A stretch of DNA of 64,000 bases, taken from contig NZ_JACAPG010000017.1 in assembly GCF_013385825.1 (NCBI RefSeq), positions 24,146 through 88,145 of the forward strand. Reading direction: 5' to 3'. Positions 8,317 to 16,913 of this stretch are shown in pieces. Numbering within the stretch: position 1 is the stretch's first letter; the number at the start of each line of letters is the position of its first letter. The notes below the pieces were generated by a model that was not told where the DNA came from, made no database searches, and worked only from the letters and a program-made list of their open reading frames with translations. The translations under genes were made by a program, and so were the position numbers. Origin of the DNA: Pseudomonas reactans (GTDB lineage Bacteria > Pseudomonadota > Gammaproteobacteria > Pseudomonadales > Pseudomonadaceae).

Positions 8317-9738
8317 TTAAGCCGCTATTAACAATTGCGTGAGAACTCGGCCGTGATAGCGGATCTGGGCCAGGGTCAACGCGGTGTAGCCGATGATCAC
8401 CGCCGGCGGCAAGCTCACGTCTTGACAGAACTTGCCCAGAGGCTGCAGCGTCAACCCGGCTTCGGCGGCATGGTTGCAGAAATCGCCCTCTTCGACACCG
8501 GCCGGCAACCACAACACAAAATGCAACCCTGCCTGCTGGCCACTGACCGCGCAGCGCCCGCCCAGGCATTCCAGCAACGCATCGCGACGGGCTTGGTATG
8601 CCTGGCGCGAGGCACGCAAGTGACGCACGAAGGCGCCACTGCGCAAGAACTCGACCAGCCCCAATTGATCAGTGGCCCCCACCGAATGCCCGGTGAGCTG
8701 CAAGGTGCGCAACAGCCCGCGACGCAGCGCCTTAGGTACCACCATGAAGCCGACGCGCAAACCGGGGAACAGGTTCTTGTTAAAGCTGCCGCAGTAGATC
8801 ACGCGGTCGGCCGAATCCAGGGACTTGAGCGCGGCCAGCGGCGCGGTGTTGTAGTTGTACTCGCTGTCGTAATCGTCTTCGACCACCCAGGCGTCGGCGC
8901 GGGCTGCCCAGTCCAGCAGCGCCAGGCGACGGGATAACGACAGCGTCATGCCCAGCGGCGCCTGGTGCGCCGGGGTGACGTAGGCCAAGCGGGCGGTCTC
9001 GGGAAGTTGCGCAGTATCGAGGCCCTCGGCGGTGACGGGGATGCCCTGCACATTGGCGCCTGCCAGCGTGAATAGGCGCCGTGCCGGCAGGTAGCCGGGA
9101 TCCTCGACACAGGCCCTATCGCCGGCCTTGAGCACGCTGCGCGCGATCAGGTCCAGGGCGTGGCGGATGCCGGTGGTGACAATCACCTCATCGGCTTCGC
9201 AATGCAGGCCGCGATAGCTGCGCAGGTAGTCGGCGATCTGTGCGCGCAACTCGGGCAAGCCGGCCGGGTGTGACGCCTCCAACACGCCCGGCCCGACTGA
9301 CAACAGCCCCCGGGTGATACAGCGGGCCCAGCTCTTCAGATCGAACAGGCTGGCATCCGGGCGCCGTGCGACAAAGGGCACATGACTCTGCACACCACTG
9401 TCCGGCAGATCAGACTCCACAGGCCGACGGGGTATGTCCTTGGCCAACGGCGCTGCGATGAACTGCTCGGGGATCACCGCGCACACCCGCGTGCCGGACC
9501 CGGCGACCCGCTGCACGTAGCCTTCGCTGTGCAGGCGGTCGAACACCGCTTCCAGCGTGCCACGGGAGACCCGCCAGCGTTCGGCCAGGCTCCGCGTGGA
9601 GGGCAAGCGGCTGCCCGACGGCAGTTGGCGGTTCAGGATCGCACCGCGCAAGGCTTCGTAGGCGCCCTGCTGCTTGCCCGCCTCCAGCGTGTCGGGACGC
9701 GGCAGGTCGAGGGCGGATGCGGTTTTTCCTCGGTTCAT
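8317..9738 (-). CDS. MocR-type PLP-dependent GntR-family transcriptional regulator
   Basis: 473 residues. A GntR winged helix lies at about residues 25-90 (YEALRGAILNRQLPSGSRLPSTRSLAERWRVSRGT as the signature start). It is fused to a fold-type I aminotransferase-like domain with VVEDDYDSEYNY and YCGSFNKNLFPGLRVGFM; the Lys in the latter would bind pyridoxal phosphate. The ATG at 9738 is preferred over an upstream TTG because of the well-spaced AGGA. It is divergent from the MFS exporter, and two identical repeats between them are likely its operators. The target could be vitamin B6 or an amino-compound exporter; the substrate is not readable here. Confidence 0.9.
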   Translation of the reverse strand: MNRGKTASALDLPRPDTLEAGKQQGAYEALRGAILNRQLPSGSRLPSTRSLAERWRVSRGTLEAVFDRLHSEGYVQRVAGSGTRVCAVIPEQFIAAPLAKDIPRRPVESDLPDSGVQSHVPFVARRPDASLFDLKSWARCITRGLLSVGPGVLEASHPAGLPELRAQIADYLRSYRGLHCEADEVIVTTGIRHALDLIARSVLKAGDRACVEDPGYLPARRLFTLAGANVQGIPVTAEGLDTAQLPETARLAYVTPAHQAPLGMTLSLSRRLALLDWAARADAWVVEDDYDSEYNYNTAPLAALKSLDSADRVIYCGSFNKNLFPGLRVGFMVVPKALRRGLLRTLQLTGHSVGATDQLGLVEFLRSGAFVRHLRASRQAYQARRDALLECLGGRCAVSGQQAGLHFVLWLPAGVEEGDFCNHAAEAGLTLQPLGKFCQDVSLPPAVIIGYTALTLAQIRYHGRVLTQLLIAA

Positions 9739-9772
9739 AGTGGTCCTATCGAACAAGGCACAAGTGGTCCTA
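9739..9772. promoter_or_regulatory. Tandem AGTGGTCCTA repeats, candidate MocR operator
   Basis: AGTGGTCCTA occurs twice on the plus strand, at 9739-9748 and 9763-9772, start-to-start spacing 24 bp. The sequence resembles the AAAGTGGW(T)CTA motif I recall for the MocR member PdxR of Corynebacterium. The first copy abuts the regulator's own ATG, implying autoregulation as well as control of the divergent exporter. Confidence 0.6.
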
Positions 9773-9830
9773 ATGATTAAACCACAATGCGACTAGAGTC
9801 TGGGCTCTACTCTTTGCATCGAGACGTCCC

Positions 9831-11042
9831 ATGACTCAACGCGCCCTCTCCACCGGGTTCTGGCTGGTGCTGCTGACCGTGCTCATCGCCTTGCCACGCA
9901 TCACCTTGGACATGCACCTGCCGGCCCTGCCCGCTATGGCCGATTACTTCCAGACCAGCGACAGCCAGTTGCAACTGACCCTGACGCTGTACGCCCTCGG
10001 CTCGGCGATTTCGCTGCTGGTCAGTGGCCCGCTCACTGACCGCTTTGGTCGTCGTCCGGTGTTGCTGGCAGGGTTGTTTCTGTATGTCCTCGCCACGGCA
10101 GCTTGTGCCCTGGCGGACAACATCGCCGTGTTGATCATCGCCCGACTGTTCCAGGCCTTGGGTGGCTGCTGCACCACCGTGATCGGCCGTGTGATCGTGC
10201 GCGATTACTTCGACCGCAACGAGCAAGCACGCCTGCTTGGGCTGATCTCCATGGCCATGGCCATTTCGCCCATGGCCGCGCCGGTACTGGGTAGCCTGAT
10301 GCTGCCGTTCATCCACTGGCGCGGGCTGTTCGTGCTGCTGGGCGTAATCGCAGCTGTGCTGTGCCTGGTGGTATATCGCCGCCTGCCTGAAACCCGCCCG
10401 CCGGAAGTCGCCGCTGCCCCGCCGCGTGGGCTGCTGCGCATCTACGGCCAACTGCTGCGTGACCGTTACTTCCTGCGTTATTCCCTGGCGATCGGTTGCG
10501 TGTACAGCACCTATTTTCCGTTTATCAGCGAGTCATCGGCGTTGCTGCAACGGGGGTTTCATCTGTCTGCGACTGCTTACGCACTGGTATTCGCAGCAAC
10601 CATCAGCGGCTACATGCTGGGCGCGAACCTGTTTCGTCGGCTGGTGCGGCGCTTCGAGGCAGACCGTTTGATCATCGCCGGCATAGCCGTGAACGTGCTG
10701 GGCAGTGGGATTCTCGCGCTCGCAACCGTCGCGCTGCCGGGGGAATGGCTGGCGATCGTGCTGCCGATGGTGCTGATCATGGTGTCGGTGGGGATGGTGA
10801 TTCCGGCCTGTCAGCTGTCGGTGCTGCAGCCCTATGGTGCAATCGCGGGAACGGCATCCGGGTTGTTCTTTTTCACCCAGATGTTCCTGACGGCAGTGAG
10901 CAGTTGGGCGACCGGGCTGTTGTCCGATGGCACGTCGGCACCGTTGGTGATGATGACGGCACTGGCCAGTGTGTTGCTGGTGACAAGTTGGCTGGCCTTG
11001 CAGCAAAAAGCCGCGCCTGTTGCTCAGGCGCGGCTCGGGTAA
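9831..11042 (+). CDS. Bcr/CflA-family MFS multidrug efflux transporter
   Basis: 403 residues with about 12 membrane segments. It carries the MFS loop 2-3 signature (GPLTDRFGRRPVLL) and the Bcr/CflA start pattern in which an acidic TM1 region (LPRITLDMHLPALPAM) precedes the first loop. It would export a small drug-like or metabolic compound by proton antiport. Divergent from the MocR regulator, which probably controls it. Its last 30 bp double as a hairpin terminator for the convergent genes (see 11009-11035). Confidence 0.92.
   Translation: MTQRALSTGFWLVLLTVLIALPRITLDMHLPALPAMADYFQTSDSQLQLTLTLYALGSAISLLVSGPLTDRFGRRPVLLAGLFLYVLATAACALADNIAVLIIARLFQALGGCCTTVIGRVIVRDYFDRNEQARLLGLISMAMAISPMAAPVLGSLMLPFIHWRGLFVLLGVIAAVLCLVVYRRLPETRPPEVAAAPPRGLLRIYGQLLRDRYFLRYSLAIGCVYSTYFPFISESSALLQRGFHLSATAYALVFAATISGYMLGANLFRRLVRRFEADRLIIAGIAVNVLGSGILALATVALPGEWLAIVLPMVLIMVSVGMVIPACQLSVLQPYGAIAGTASGLFFFTQMFLTAVSSWATGLLSDGTSAPLVMMTALASVLLVTSWLALQQKAAPVAQARLG
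11009..11035 (-). terminator. Rho-independent terminator inside the MFS 3' coding end
   Basis: AGCCGCGCCTG, a 5-base loop and CAGGCGCGGCT form a perfect 11-bp stem. On the minus strand it is followed by TTTTT, so it terminates transcription from the minus-strand genes at 11051-12046. On the plus strand it lies within the last codons of the exporter and lacks a T tract. Confidence 0.8.
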
Positions 11043-11050
11043 CGCAACAA

Positions 11051-11125
11051 TCAGTGCATGAAGATCGCGATCAGGATGATCACCGGAATAGGCACACCGA
11101 GGAACCAAAGCAGTAATGAGCGCAT
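11051..11125 (-). CDS. Small single-pass membrane protein (24 aa)
   Basis: ATG at 11125 is preceded by AAGGAG at ideal spacing. The encoded peptide is MRSLLLWFLGVPIPVIILIA followed by IFMH, essentially one hydrophobic helix with a Pro-X-Pro kink. Stop at 11051, immediately before the hairpin terminator. It lies 15 bp downstream of the larger membrane protein and is probably cotranscribed. Very short proteins of this look occur in Pseudomonas genomes but I know of no function. Confidence 0.7.
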   Translation of the reverse strand: MRSLLLWFLGVPIPVIILIAIFMH

Positions 11126-11140
11126 GATGTTCTCCTTGAA

Positions 11141-12046
11141 TTAACGTACGAAGTGTTCGGTTTCGACATACACCACGGCATCGCGACGACGACCGCCAAA
11201 GGTGGCTGCGAAGCTGGCGAAGAACGCGCCGATCAACAGGGCAACAAAGGTCCACAGTGAGGTGTAGGCAGCGACCTTGGCGGCGGTATCAGCAGCTTGT
11301 TTGGCTTTGAGCTTGGCGTCTTCCACCGCTTTGCGGGCATCGCCGTAGACTTTGTCGATACGCGCTTCGGCATCTGCCTGGCTGAGGTTGGTGCGCTGGC
11401 TGATCAACTGGGCCAGGTAGGCACGGTCTTCGGGAGCCAGTTGGCCGTCGTTGCTCAGGGTGCGGGTGAAGATGCGGGCAACTACACCATGGGCGGCATC
11501 ATCGCTGACGGCGACCGGACGGTCGTCGCGGAACAGGCTGTCGACGTAGTAATCGAAGTCGCCGCCGTTAACACCTTTGGCAGCACTGCCAGCGGCTTGG
11601 GTAATACCGCTGGCCGCACCGGCTGCAACGCTGGCACCGGCTTTCACGCCGCCGCTGACGACACTGCTCACCGAACCGACCACCAGTACCGCAGTAATCA
11701 GCGTGGCCACAGCCCAGGCCAGGAAACCATGGGCGGTGTCGCGAAAGTACACCTCATCGCCGTGCATATTCGCCCACTTCACCCGCAACCGGCCGGCGAT
11801 GTAACCGCCCAGCCCGGACGCGACGATCTGGGTAAACGCCAGCCAGACAATCGTGGAAATGCCAAGCCCTTTGGCACTGATGCCGCTGTCAGCCCACGGC
11901 GATACCGCCGAAAAGCCCAGGCCGAAGCCCAACAGCACCAGAATCAGGGACAATGCGGCCGCAGCGGCCGCCCCAGCAAAAATCGCCCCCCAGGAAACCC
12001 CGGAGAGCGCGCTCGACTCTTGCAGCGTGGATGAGGATGTGATCAT
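11141..12046 (-). CDS. Predicted inner-membrane protein of unknown function (annotated PhnA-like in some pseudomonads)
   Basis: 301 residues from ATG 12046 (GGAG 10 bases upstream). Four predicted membrane segments: about residues 12-40 (SWGAIFAGAAAAAALSLILV), 60-82, 108-130 and 262-285. A soluble Ala/Gly-rich and helical Lys/Ala/Asp/Glu-rich section lies between the third and fourth (DAEARIDKVYGDARKAVED). The internal SWGAIFAGA start is shared by a widespread but uncharacterised family. It probably forms a transcript with the 24-aa protein downstream. The name PhnA-like used in databases does not imply phosphonate metabolism. Confidence 0.8.
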   Translation of the reverse strand: MITSSSTLQESSALSGVSWGAIFAGAAAAAALSLILVLLGFGLGFSAVSPWADSGISAKGLGISTIVWLAFTQIVASGLGGYIAGRLRVKWANMHGDEVYFRDTAHGFLAWAVATLITAVLVVGSVSSVVSGGVKAGASVAAGAASGITQAAGSAAKGVNGGDFDYYVDSLFRDDRPVAVSDDAAHGVVARIFTRTLSNDGQLAPEDRAYLAQLISQRTNLSQADAEARIDKVYGDARKAVEDAKLKAKQAADTAAKVAAYTSLWTFVALLIGAFFASFAATFGGRRRDAVVYVETEHFVR

Positions 12047-12148
12047 TGTTGTTGTGCTCCAAGGCAGAAAAATAGTGTTACAAGTCTCAAAAGGGACAGT
12101 GCAGGCACCATGCCAGTCGTCACAAAAATAAATATCTATATATTTCAA

Positions 12149-12164
12149 CAAGTTAAATAACTTG
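12149..12164. promoter_or_regulatory. Perfect palindrome in the 12047-12361 intergenic region
   Basis: CAAGTTA and TAACTTG separated by AA, in an AT-rich region between the divergent membrane-protein and response-regulator genes. It could be an operator for either, for example a symmetric dimer site. The rest of this 315-bp gap holds only a REP element (12309-12335) and no recognisable gene. Confidence 0.35.
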
Positions 12165-12308
12165 AACTTCCCAGGACCATGCAAGTTGCAAGAAAGGCCA
12201 ATGGCAGGCGGGCGTTATGCATTCCTGAAGGAAAATTTGGCGGTTTTGCCAACATGAAGTTTTATTTAGGAAGCGTTCAGCCATTTCTTGGCAAAATGCC
12301 CGTACTTC

Positions 12309-12335
12309 TGTAGGAGCCGGCTTGCCGGCGATTGC
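12309..12335 (+). repeat. Single REP element
   Basis: Contains GGAGCCGGCTTGCCGGCGA, the same core as the paired elements elsewhere in the window, but without an inverted partner nearby. It lies 26 bp before the response-regulator start, so it is in that gene's leader. Confidence 0.8.
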
Positions 12336-12361
12336 GGTCTTCCAGTGTGAAAGGTAATCCC

Positions 12362-13045
12362 ATGACCCGAATTTTGACCATCGAGGATGACGCCGTAACG
12401 GCCCGCGAGATCGTCGCCGAGCTGAGTAGCCATGGACTGGATGTAGATTGGGTAGACAACGGCCGTGAAGGCCTGGTCCGCGCCGTGAGTGGCGATTACG
12501 ACCTGATCACCCTCGACCGCATGCTGCCGGAACTCGATGGGTTGGCCATCGTCACCACGCTGCGCACGATTGGTGTGTCGACGCCGATCCTGATGATCAG
12601 CGCCCTCTCCGACGTGGACGAACGCGTGCGCGGCCTGCGTGCCGGCGGAGATGACTACCTCACCAAGCCGTTCGCCTCCGACGAAATGGCCGCCCGCGTC
12701 GAAGTGCTGCTGCGGCGCAAAAGCACGGTCCAGGAGTTCGAAACCGCCCTGCGCGTGGCCGACCTGGAGCTAAACCTGATCAGCCGCGAAGCCAGCCGCG
12801 CCGATCAGCCCCTGAGCCTGCTGCCCACCGAATACAAGCTGCTGGAATTCCTGATGCGCAACACCGGGCAGATCCTGTCGCGGATGATGATCTTCGAAGA
12901 AGTTTGGGGCTATCACTTCGACCCCGGCACTAACCTGATCGACGTGCACATCGGCCGTCTGCGCAAGAAGATCGACCCACCGGGCCTCACGCCGCTGATC
13001 CGCACGGTACGAGGTTCCGGTTATGTCATTGCTGAACCCCTCTAA
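12362..13045 (+). CDS. OmpR-family response regulator
   Basis: 227 residues. Receiver domain at about 1-120 with the acidic pair EDD, phosphoacceptor Asp near residue 51 (LITLDRMLPELDG), conserved Thr/Ser region (MISALSD) and Lys (YLTKPFAS). The C-terminal winged helix spans about 130-225 (LLPTEYKLLEFLMRNTGQ, DVHIGRLRKKID, VRGSGYV). ATG 12362 is preferred over an upstream in-frame codon because the domain begins MTRILTIEDD. Its end overlaps the kinase gene by 23 bp, so they form one operon. The stimulus cannot be read from the sequence. Confidence 0.93.
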   Translation: MTRILTIEDDAVTAREIVAELSSHGLDVDWVDNGREGLVRAVSGDYDLITLDRMLPELDGLAIVTTLRTIGVSTPILMISALSDVDERVRGLRAGGDDYLTKPFASDEMAARVEVLLRRKSTVQEFETALRVADLELNLISREASRADQPLSLLPTEYKLLEFLMRNTGQILSRMMIFEEVWGYHFDPGTNLIDVHIGRLRKKIDPPGLTPLIRTVRGSGYVIAEPL

Positions 13046-14414
13046 AGGCTGGCGCTCTTCCAGCAGCCGTTTGCTGGCGTTGTACAGTTCGTTGTTCGTG
13101 GCCTGGAGCTGCATCCTCATGGGGGTGCTGTATTACGAGGTGTCGGGTTACCTGGGCGACCTGTCGCGCCATTCGCTGATGCAGCGCCAGCACCTGTTCC
13201 AACGCTTTGACGGCGAGGAACTGGTGGAAGCCCTGACCACCAGCATGACCTTCGACATGAAGGGCGTGGACGCCTACGGTCTGTTCGATGAGCAGTTCCG
13301 CCCGCTCAGTGGGCCGATCCGCGCGGTGCCGCCGGACCTGCCCTTGGACGGCAAGATCCACGCGCTGGTCAATTGCGTCGAATCCGACGACCCCAAGTTG
13401 CCCAAGGACAGTTGCGACGCTGTCGCCACCCACACCGAAGACGGCCGCTGGCTGGTGCTGGTGCGTGCCAACGGTTCGCTGTTCGGCGTGACCCGGATCA
13501 TCTGGCATGCCCTGCTGTGGGCGCTTTCGTTGACAATTATCCCTGGCGCTGCCGGCTGGCACTTATTGCGTCGACGCCCGTTGCGGCGAATCCGCGGGAT
13601 CCAGGCCAGTGCCGAAGCCATCGTCGCCGGCGACCTGACCCACCGCCTGCCGCTGTCAAACCGACGCGACGAACTGGACATGCTCGCGGCCATCGTCAAC
13701 GCCATGCTGGATCGCATCGAGAAGTTGATGAATGAGGTTAAGGGCGTGTGCGACAACATCGCCCACGACCTGCGCACCCCGCTGACGCGCCTGCGTGCGC
13801 AGCTGTACCGGATCAAGCAGGAGGCCGAGGCGGAATCGGGTTACGCGGTAAAACTGGATGACGCGATTGCCGAAACCGATACCTTGATGGCGCGTTTTCG
13901 CGGGCTGTTGCGTATCTCCGAACTGGAAGACCACCAGCGTCGCTCAGGTTTTCTGGTCATGGACCCGTTGCCGCTGTTGCGCGAGTTGCACGACTTCTAC
14001 CTGCCGCTGGCCGAAGAAGGCGAGTTGCAACTGCGCCTCGAAACCCCGGAATCCCTGCCGTGGATCACCGGCGACCGCGCGCTGCTGTTCGAAGCCCTGG
14101 CCAACCTGTTGAGCAACTCGATCAAGTTCTCCCCACCGGGCGGCGAAGTGATCCTGCGCGGAGTCAATGACGCCGGCAGCACGCGTATTGAAGTGCACGA
14201 CTCCGGCCCCGGCATCCCCGCGGCGGAACGTGACGCAGTGTTCCAGCGCTTCTATCGCGTGGATGAAAGCGACCAGCAAGGCGGGTTCGGGTTGGGCTTG
14301 TCGATTGTGGCGGCGATCATCAACTTGCATGGGTTCAAGTTGGAAGTGGGTACCAGTGAACAAGGCGGTGCCAGATTAGTCCTGGAATGCCGCCAGCAGC
14401 TCATGCCTGAATAA
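13023..14414 (+). CDS. Sensor histidine kinase partner of the OmpR-family regulator
   Basis: 463 residues. TM1 is at about 20-40 (LALYSSLFVAWSCILMGVLY) and a roughly 120-residue periplasmic sensor follows. TM2 (ALLWALSLTIIPGAAGWHLL) leads to a HAMP segment (RRIRGIQASAEAIVAGDLTHR). The phosphoacceptor is His248 in IAHDLRTPLTRLR, followed by an HATPase with N box (ALANLLSNSIKFS), DSGPGIP and GFGLGLSIV. The periplasmic part has two Cys (NCVESDDPKLPKDSC) that could form a disulfide. It overlaps the response regulator by 23 bp and is followed by a REPIN. Confidence 0.93.
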   Translation: MSLLNPSKGWRSSSSRLLALYSSLFVAWSCILMGVLYYEVSGYLGDLSRHSLMQRQHLFQRFDGEELVEALTTSMTFDMKGVDAYGLFDEQFRPLSGPIRAVPPDLPLDGKIHALVNCVESDDPKLPKDSCDAVATHTEDGRWLVLVRANGSLFGVTRIIWHALLWALSLTIIPGAAGWHLLRRRPLRRIRGIQASAEAIVAGDLTHRLPLSNRRDELDMLAAIVNAMLDRIEKLMNEVKGVCDNIAHDLRTPLTRLRAQLYRIKQEAEAESGYAVKLDDAIAETDTLMARFRGLLRISELEDHQRRSGFLVMDPLPLLRELHDFYLPLAEEGELQLRLETPESLPWITGDRALLFEALANLLSNSIKFSPPGGEVILRGVNDAGSTRIEVHDSGPGIPAAERDAVFQRFYRVDESDQQGGFGLGLSIVAAIINLHGFKLEVGTSEQGGARLVLECRQQLMPE

Positions 14415-14433
14415 CACAAGCACCACAAAACCT

Positions 14434-14524
14434 TGTGGGAGCTGGCTTGCCGGCGATAGCGGTGGATCAGTCACTGGAAATGTTGACAGATCTACCGCGA
14501 TCGCCGGCAAGCCGGCTCCTACAG
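14434..14524. repeat. REPIN (inverted REP pair)
   Basis: A left REP (GGGAGCTGGCTTGCCGGCGA) and an inverted right REP (TCGCCGGCAAGCCGGCTCC) flank about 40 bp. It lies between the kinase gene and the convergent SRPBCC gene, where it could act as a bidirectional mRNA-stabilising hairpin. Confidence 0.88.
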
Positions 14525-14534
14525 TTGACGCGGA

Positions 14535-14951
14535 TCAGCCTGGGAAATTGGCGCGCAACGCCTCAAGCCCACCGCTGTAGACACCGGCAAACAATTCCTC
14601 CACCGCCGCATCCGAAGTCCCCGCCGCTGGCGTGAACACACCCGACCAGGTCACTTTCGCCGACGTTTCGGTCAAGGCCTCAACCTGCAATGTCGCCAGG
14701 TACGCACTCACCGGAAACGGTGACTGCTCGATGGTGTAGCTGTAGGTACGCCCAACGTTATCAAAGCTCTGCAACCGCTCCACTACCACACCACCGTCGG
14801 CGGTTTGCAGGTGACGCACGCGGCCGCCATCGCTTGGCTCGCTTTTGACAATGAACGGCAGCCAGTCTGGCAGGCTGTTGAAGCCGCCGACCAATTGCCA
14901 GACCTGATCGGCCGAAACCGGGATTTCAATCACAGAAGACGCTGTTGCCAC
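14535..14951 (-). CDS. SRPBCC (START-like) family protein
   Basis: 138 residues read from a GTG start at 14951, supported by GGAG 12 bases upstream; no better ATG exists. Polyketide-cyclase/START-like hydrophobic-pocket fold: opens SSVIEIPVSADQVWQLVGGF and carries the characteristic LPDWLPFIVKSEPSD, RVRHL and YSYTIEQSPFPVSAY. Such proteins bind small hydrophobic ligands or act as cyclases. It follows the SDR gene by 29 bp in an AKR-SDR-SRPBCC operon, so it may work on the same substrate; that substrate is unknown. Confidence 0.85.
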   Translation of the reverse strand: MATASSVIEIPVSADQVWQLVGGFNSLPDWLPFIVKSEPSDGGRVRHLQTADGGVVVERLQSFDNVGRTYSYTIEQSPFPVSAYLATLQVEALTETSAKVTWSGVFTPAAGTSDAAVEELFAGVYSGGLEALRANFPG

Positions 14952-14980
14952 GTTAATTACTCCAGAAAATGAAAAACAAT

Positions 14981-15778
14981 TCAGATGGCCATGCTGTCGA
15001 CCACACCACCGTCGACCCGCAGCGCGGCACCGGTGGTGGCAGATGACAGGGGTGAAGCAATGTACGCCACCAGGTTGGCGACTTCATCCACATTTGCCGC
15101 GCGCTGGATGATCGAGGTCGGCCGGGCGTTACGCACAAACACATCCGCCTCGTCCCGCGCACTGCGCCCGGATTGTGCCGTGGCGTCCTTGAGCATCTGC
15201 TCCAGGCCGTCGGTAAAGGTCGGGCCAGGCAACACCGCGTTTACCGTCACTCCGGTGCCCGCCAGGCGCTTGGCCAAACCATGGGACACCGCCAGGTTGG
15301 CGCTCTTGGTGACGCCGTAGTTGATCATGTCCGCCGGGGTCGCCACACCGGACTCCGACGACAGGAAAATCACCCGCCCCCAGCCCTGCTCGACCATACC
15401 CGGCGTGTAATGCCGCGCCAGGCGTACACCGGAGATCACATTGACCTCATAGAAGCGTGTCCACTCGCTGTCCGGGGCCTCAAAGAAATCCACGTCGTTG
15501 AAGATGCCCAGGTTGTTGACCAGGATGTCGGCACGCGGTTCGGCGGCGAAGAGTTTTTCTGCGCCTTCGGCCGTGCCGAGATCCGCCACCAAACCACGCA
15601 GGTCAGCACCGGGAACGGCCTGGCGGATGCTCGCCAAGGCATCATCTACCTTGCCCGCGTCACGCCCGATCACCACCACCGTGGCGCCGGACTGCGCCAG
15701 CGCCTGGCTGATGCCCAGGCCGATACCGGCGGTGCTGCCGCTGACAATCGCTACTTTGCCGCTTACATCAATTTTCAT
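14981..15778 (-). CDS. Short-chain dehydrogenase/reductase (SDR)
   Basis: 265 residues, classical SDR. Cofactor motif SGSTAGIGLGI near residue 13, structural NNLG (88-91), catalytic Ser140/141, Tyr154 and Lys158 (YGVTK). The basic/polar GRDAGK after beta-2 suggests NADP(H). It catalyses a carbonyl/alcohol oxidoreduction. Middle gene of the AKR-SDR-SRPBCC operon, 17 bp after the aldo/keto reductase stop. The start MKIDVSGKVAIVSG matches the family. Confidence 0.92.
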   Translation of the reverse strand: MKIDVSGKVAIVSGSTAGIGLGISQALAQSGATVVVIGRDAGKVDDALASIRQAVPGADLRGLVADLGTAEGAEKLFAAEPRADILVNNLGIFNDVDFFEAPDSEWTRFYEVNVISGVRLARHYTPGMVEQGWGRVIFLSSESGVATPADMINYGVTKSANLAVSHGLAKRLAGTGVTVNAVLPGPTFTDGLEQMLKDATAQSGRSARDEADVFVRNARPTSIIQRAANVDEVANLVAYIASPLSSATTGAALRVDGGVVDSMAI

Positions 15779-15795
15779 GGTTGAAACTCCTGAAG

Positions 15796-16800
15796 TTAAA
15801 GCGGCAGTGGTGCGCGATCCGAAATCAATCGGGCATCGCGCAGGGCCTGCCAGAAGGCTGCCGGGATCTTTTCTGACAACGCCGCGACGTCTTCGGCAAT
15901 CCGCCCCGGACGACTGGCACCGGGAATCACCGCCGCCACGGCCGGATGGGCCAGGGAGAATTGCAGCGCAGCGGCTTTCACGCTGACGCCGAACGCCTGG
16001 GCAATCGCCTTGATCTGCTCGACCTTGCTGATGATCGCCGGGCTGGCTTTCTGGTATTCGAAGTGTTCGCCACCGGCAAGGATGCCGGAGCTGTAGGGGC
16101 CACCGACGACGATCTCGACGTTCTGGGCCGAAGCCGCGTCCATCAGGCGTTGCAGGGCGCGATCGTGGTCCAGCAGAGTGTAGCGGCCGGCCAGCAAAAA
16201 GCCGTCGGGTTGTGCTTCGGTCAAATCAAGCGTCAGCTCGCACGGCTCGACGCGGTTCACGCCCAGGCCCCAGGCCTTGATCACGCCTTCTTCGCGCAGG
16301 CGGGTCAGCACTTTGAAGGCGCCGGTGCGGGCCTGATTGAAGTAGTCCAGCCATTGGTCGCCGTAGAAGTCTTGGGCGATGTCGTGAATCCACACGATAT
16401 CCAGGCGATCGGTGTTCAGGCGGATCAGGCTGTCTTCGATGGAGCGCAAGGTGGCGTCGGCGCTGTAGTCGTTGAGCATCTTGTTCGGGCGGCCGTGTTC
16501 GAACACGCCGCTTTTTTCGCCGAGGTCACGGGCGCTGTCTTCGACTTCGTCGAGGATCACCCGGCCAACCTTGGTGCTGAGCACGAAGTCGTCGCGGTTG
16601 TACTGCGACAGGGCTTGGCCCAGGCGGATTTCCGAGAGGCCCGAGCCGTAGAACGGCGCGGTGTCGAAATAGCGCACGCCGGCGTTCCAGGCCGCCTCGA
16701 CGGTGGCCTGGGCTTCGTCTTCAGGAATGGCGCGGAACATGTTGCCCAGCGGTGCGGTGCCGAAGCCGAGCTGGCCTGGGAGTTTGTCTTTCAAGCTCAT
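15796..16800 (-). CDS. Aldo/keto reductase
   Basis: 334 residues, AKR TIM barrel resembling the D-threo-aldose/L-fucose/pyridoxal dehydrogenase-type subfamily. The active-site tetrad is visible: Asp46 and Tyr51 (YFDTAPFYG), Lys77 (LSTKVGR), His139 (IVWIHD). The NADP-binding end is VIPGASRPGRIAED. It would oxidise an aldose or reduce an aldehyde in the cytoplasm. First gene of the operon, divergent from a LysR regulator 113 bp away, which probably controls it. Substrate specificity cannot be read. Confidence 0.92.
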   Translation of the reverse strand: MSLKDKLPGQLGFGTAPLGNMFRAIPEDEAQATVEAAWNAGVRYFDTAPFYGSGLSEIRLGQALSQYNRDDFVLSTKVGRVILDEVEDSARDLGEKSGVFEHGRPNKMLNDYSADATLRSIEDSLIRLNTDRLDIVWIHDIAQDFYGDQWLDYFNQARTGAFKVLTRLREEGVIKAWGLGVNRVEPCELTLDLTEAQPDGFLLAGRYTLLDHDRALQRLMDAASAQNVEIVVGGPYSSGILAGGEHFEYQKASPAIISKVEQIKAIAQAFGVSVKAAALQFSLAHPAVAAVIPGASRPGRIAEDVAALSEKIPAAFWQALRDARLISDRAPLPL

Positions 16801-16913
16801 GGTGGATCCTCAATGGGTTCAGGGGTCGCTGTGACCGTTGAGCAGATCCTAGATTGCAGAGATCGGACCGTCCAAGACATACTGCGACCAACTTGAGTCC
16901 TTGTAGGTCTAAC

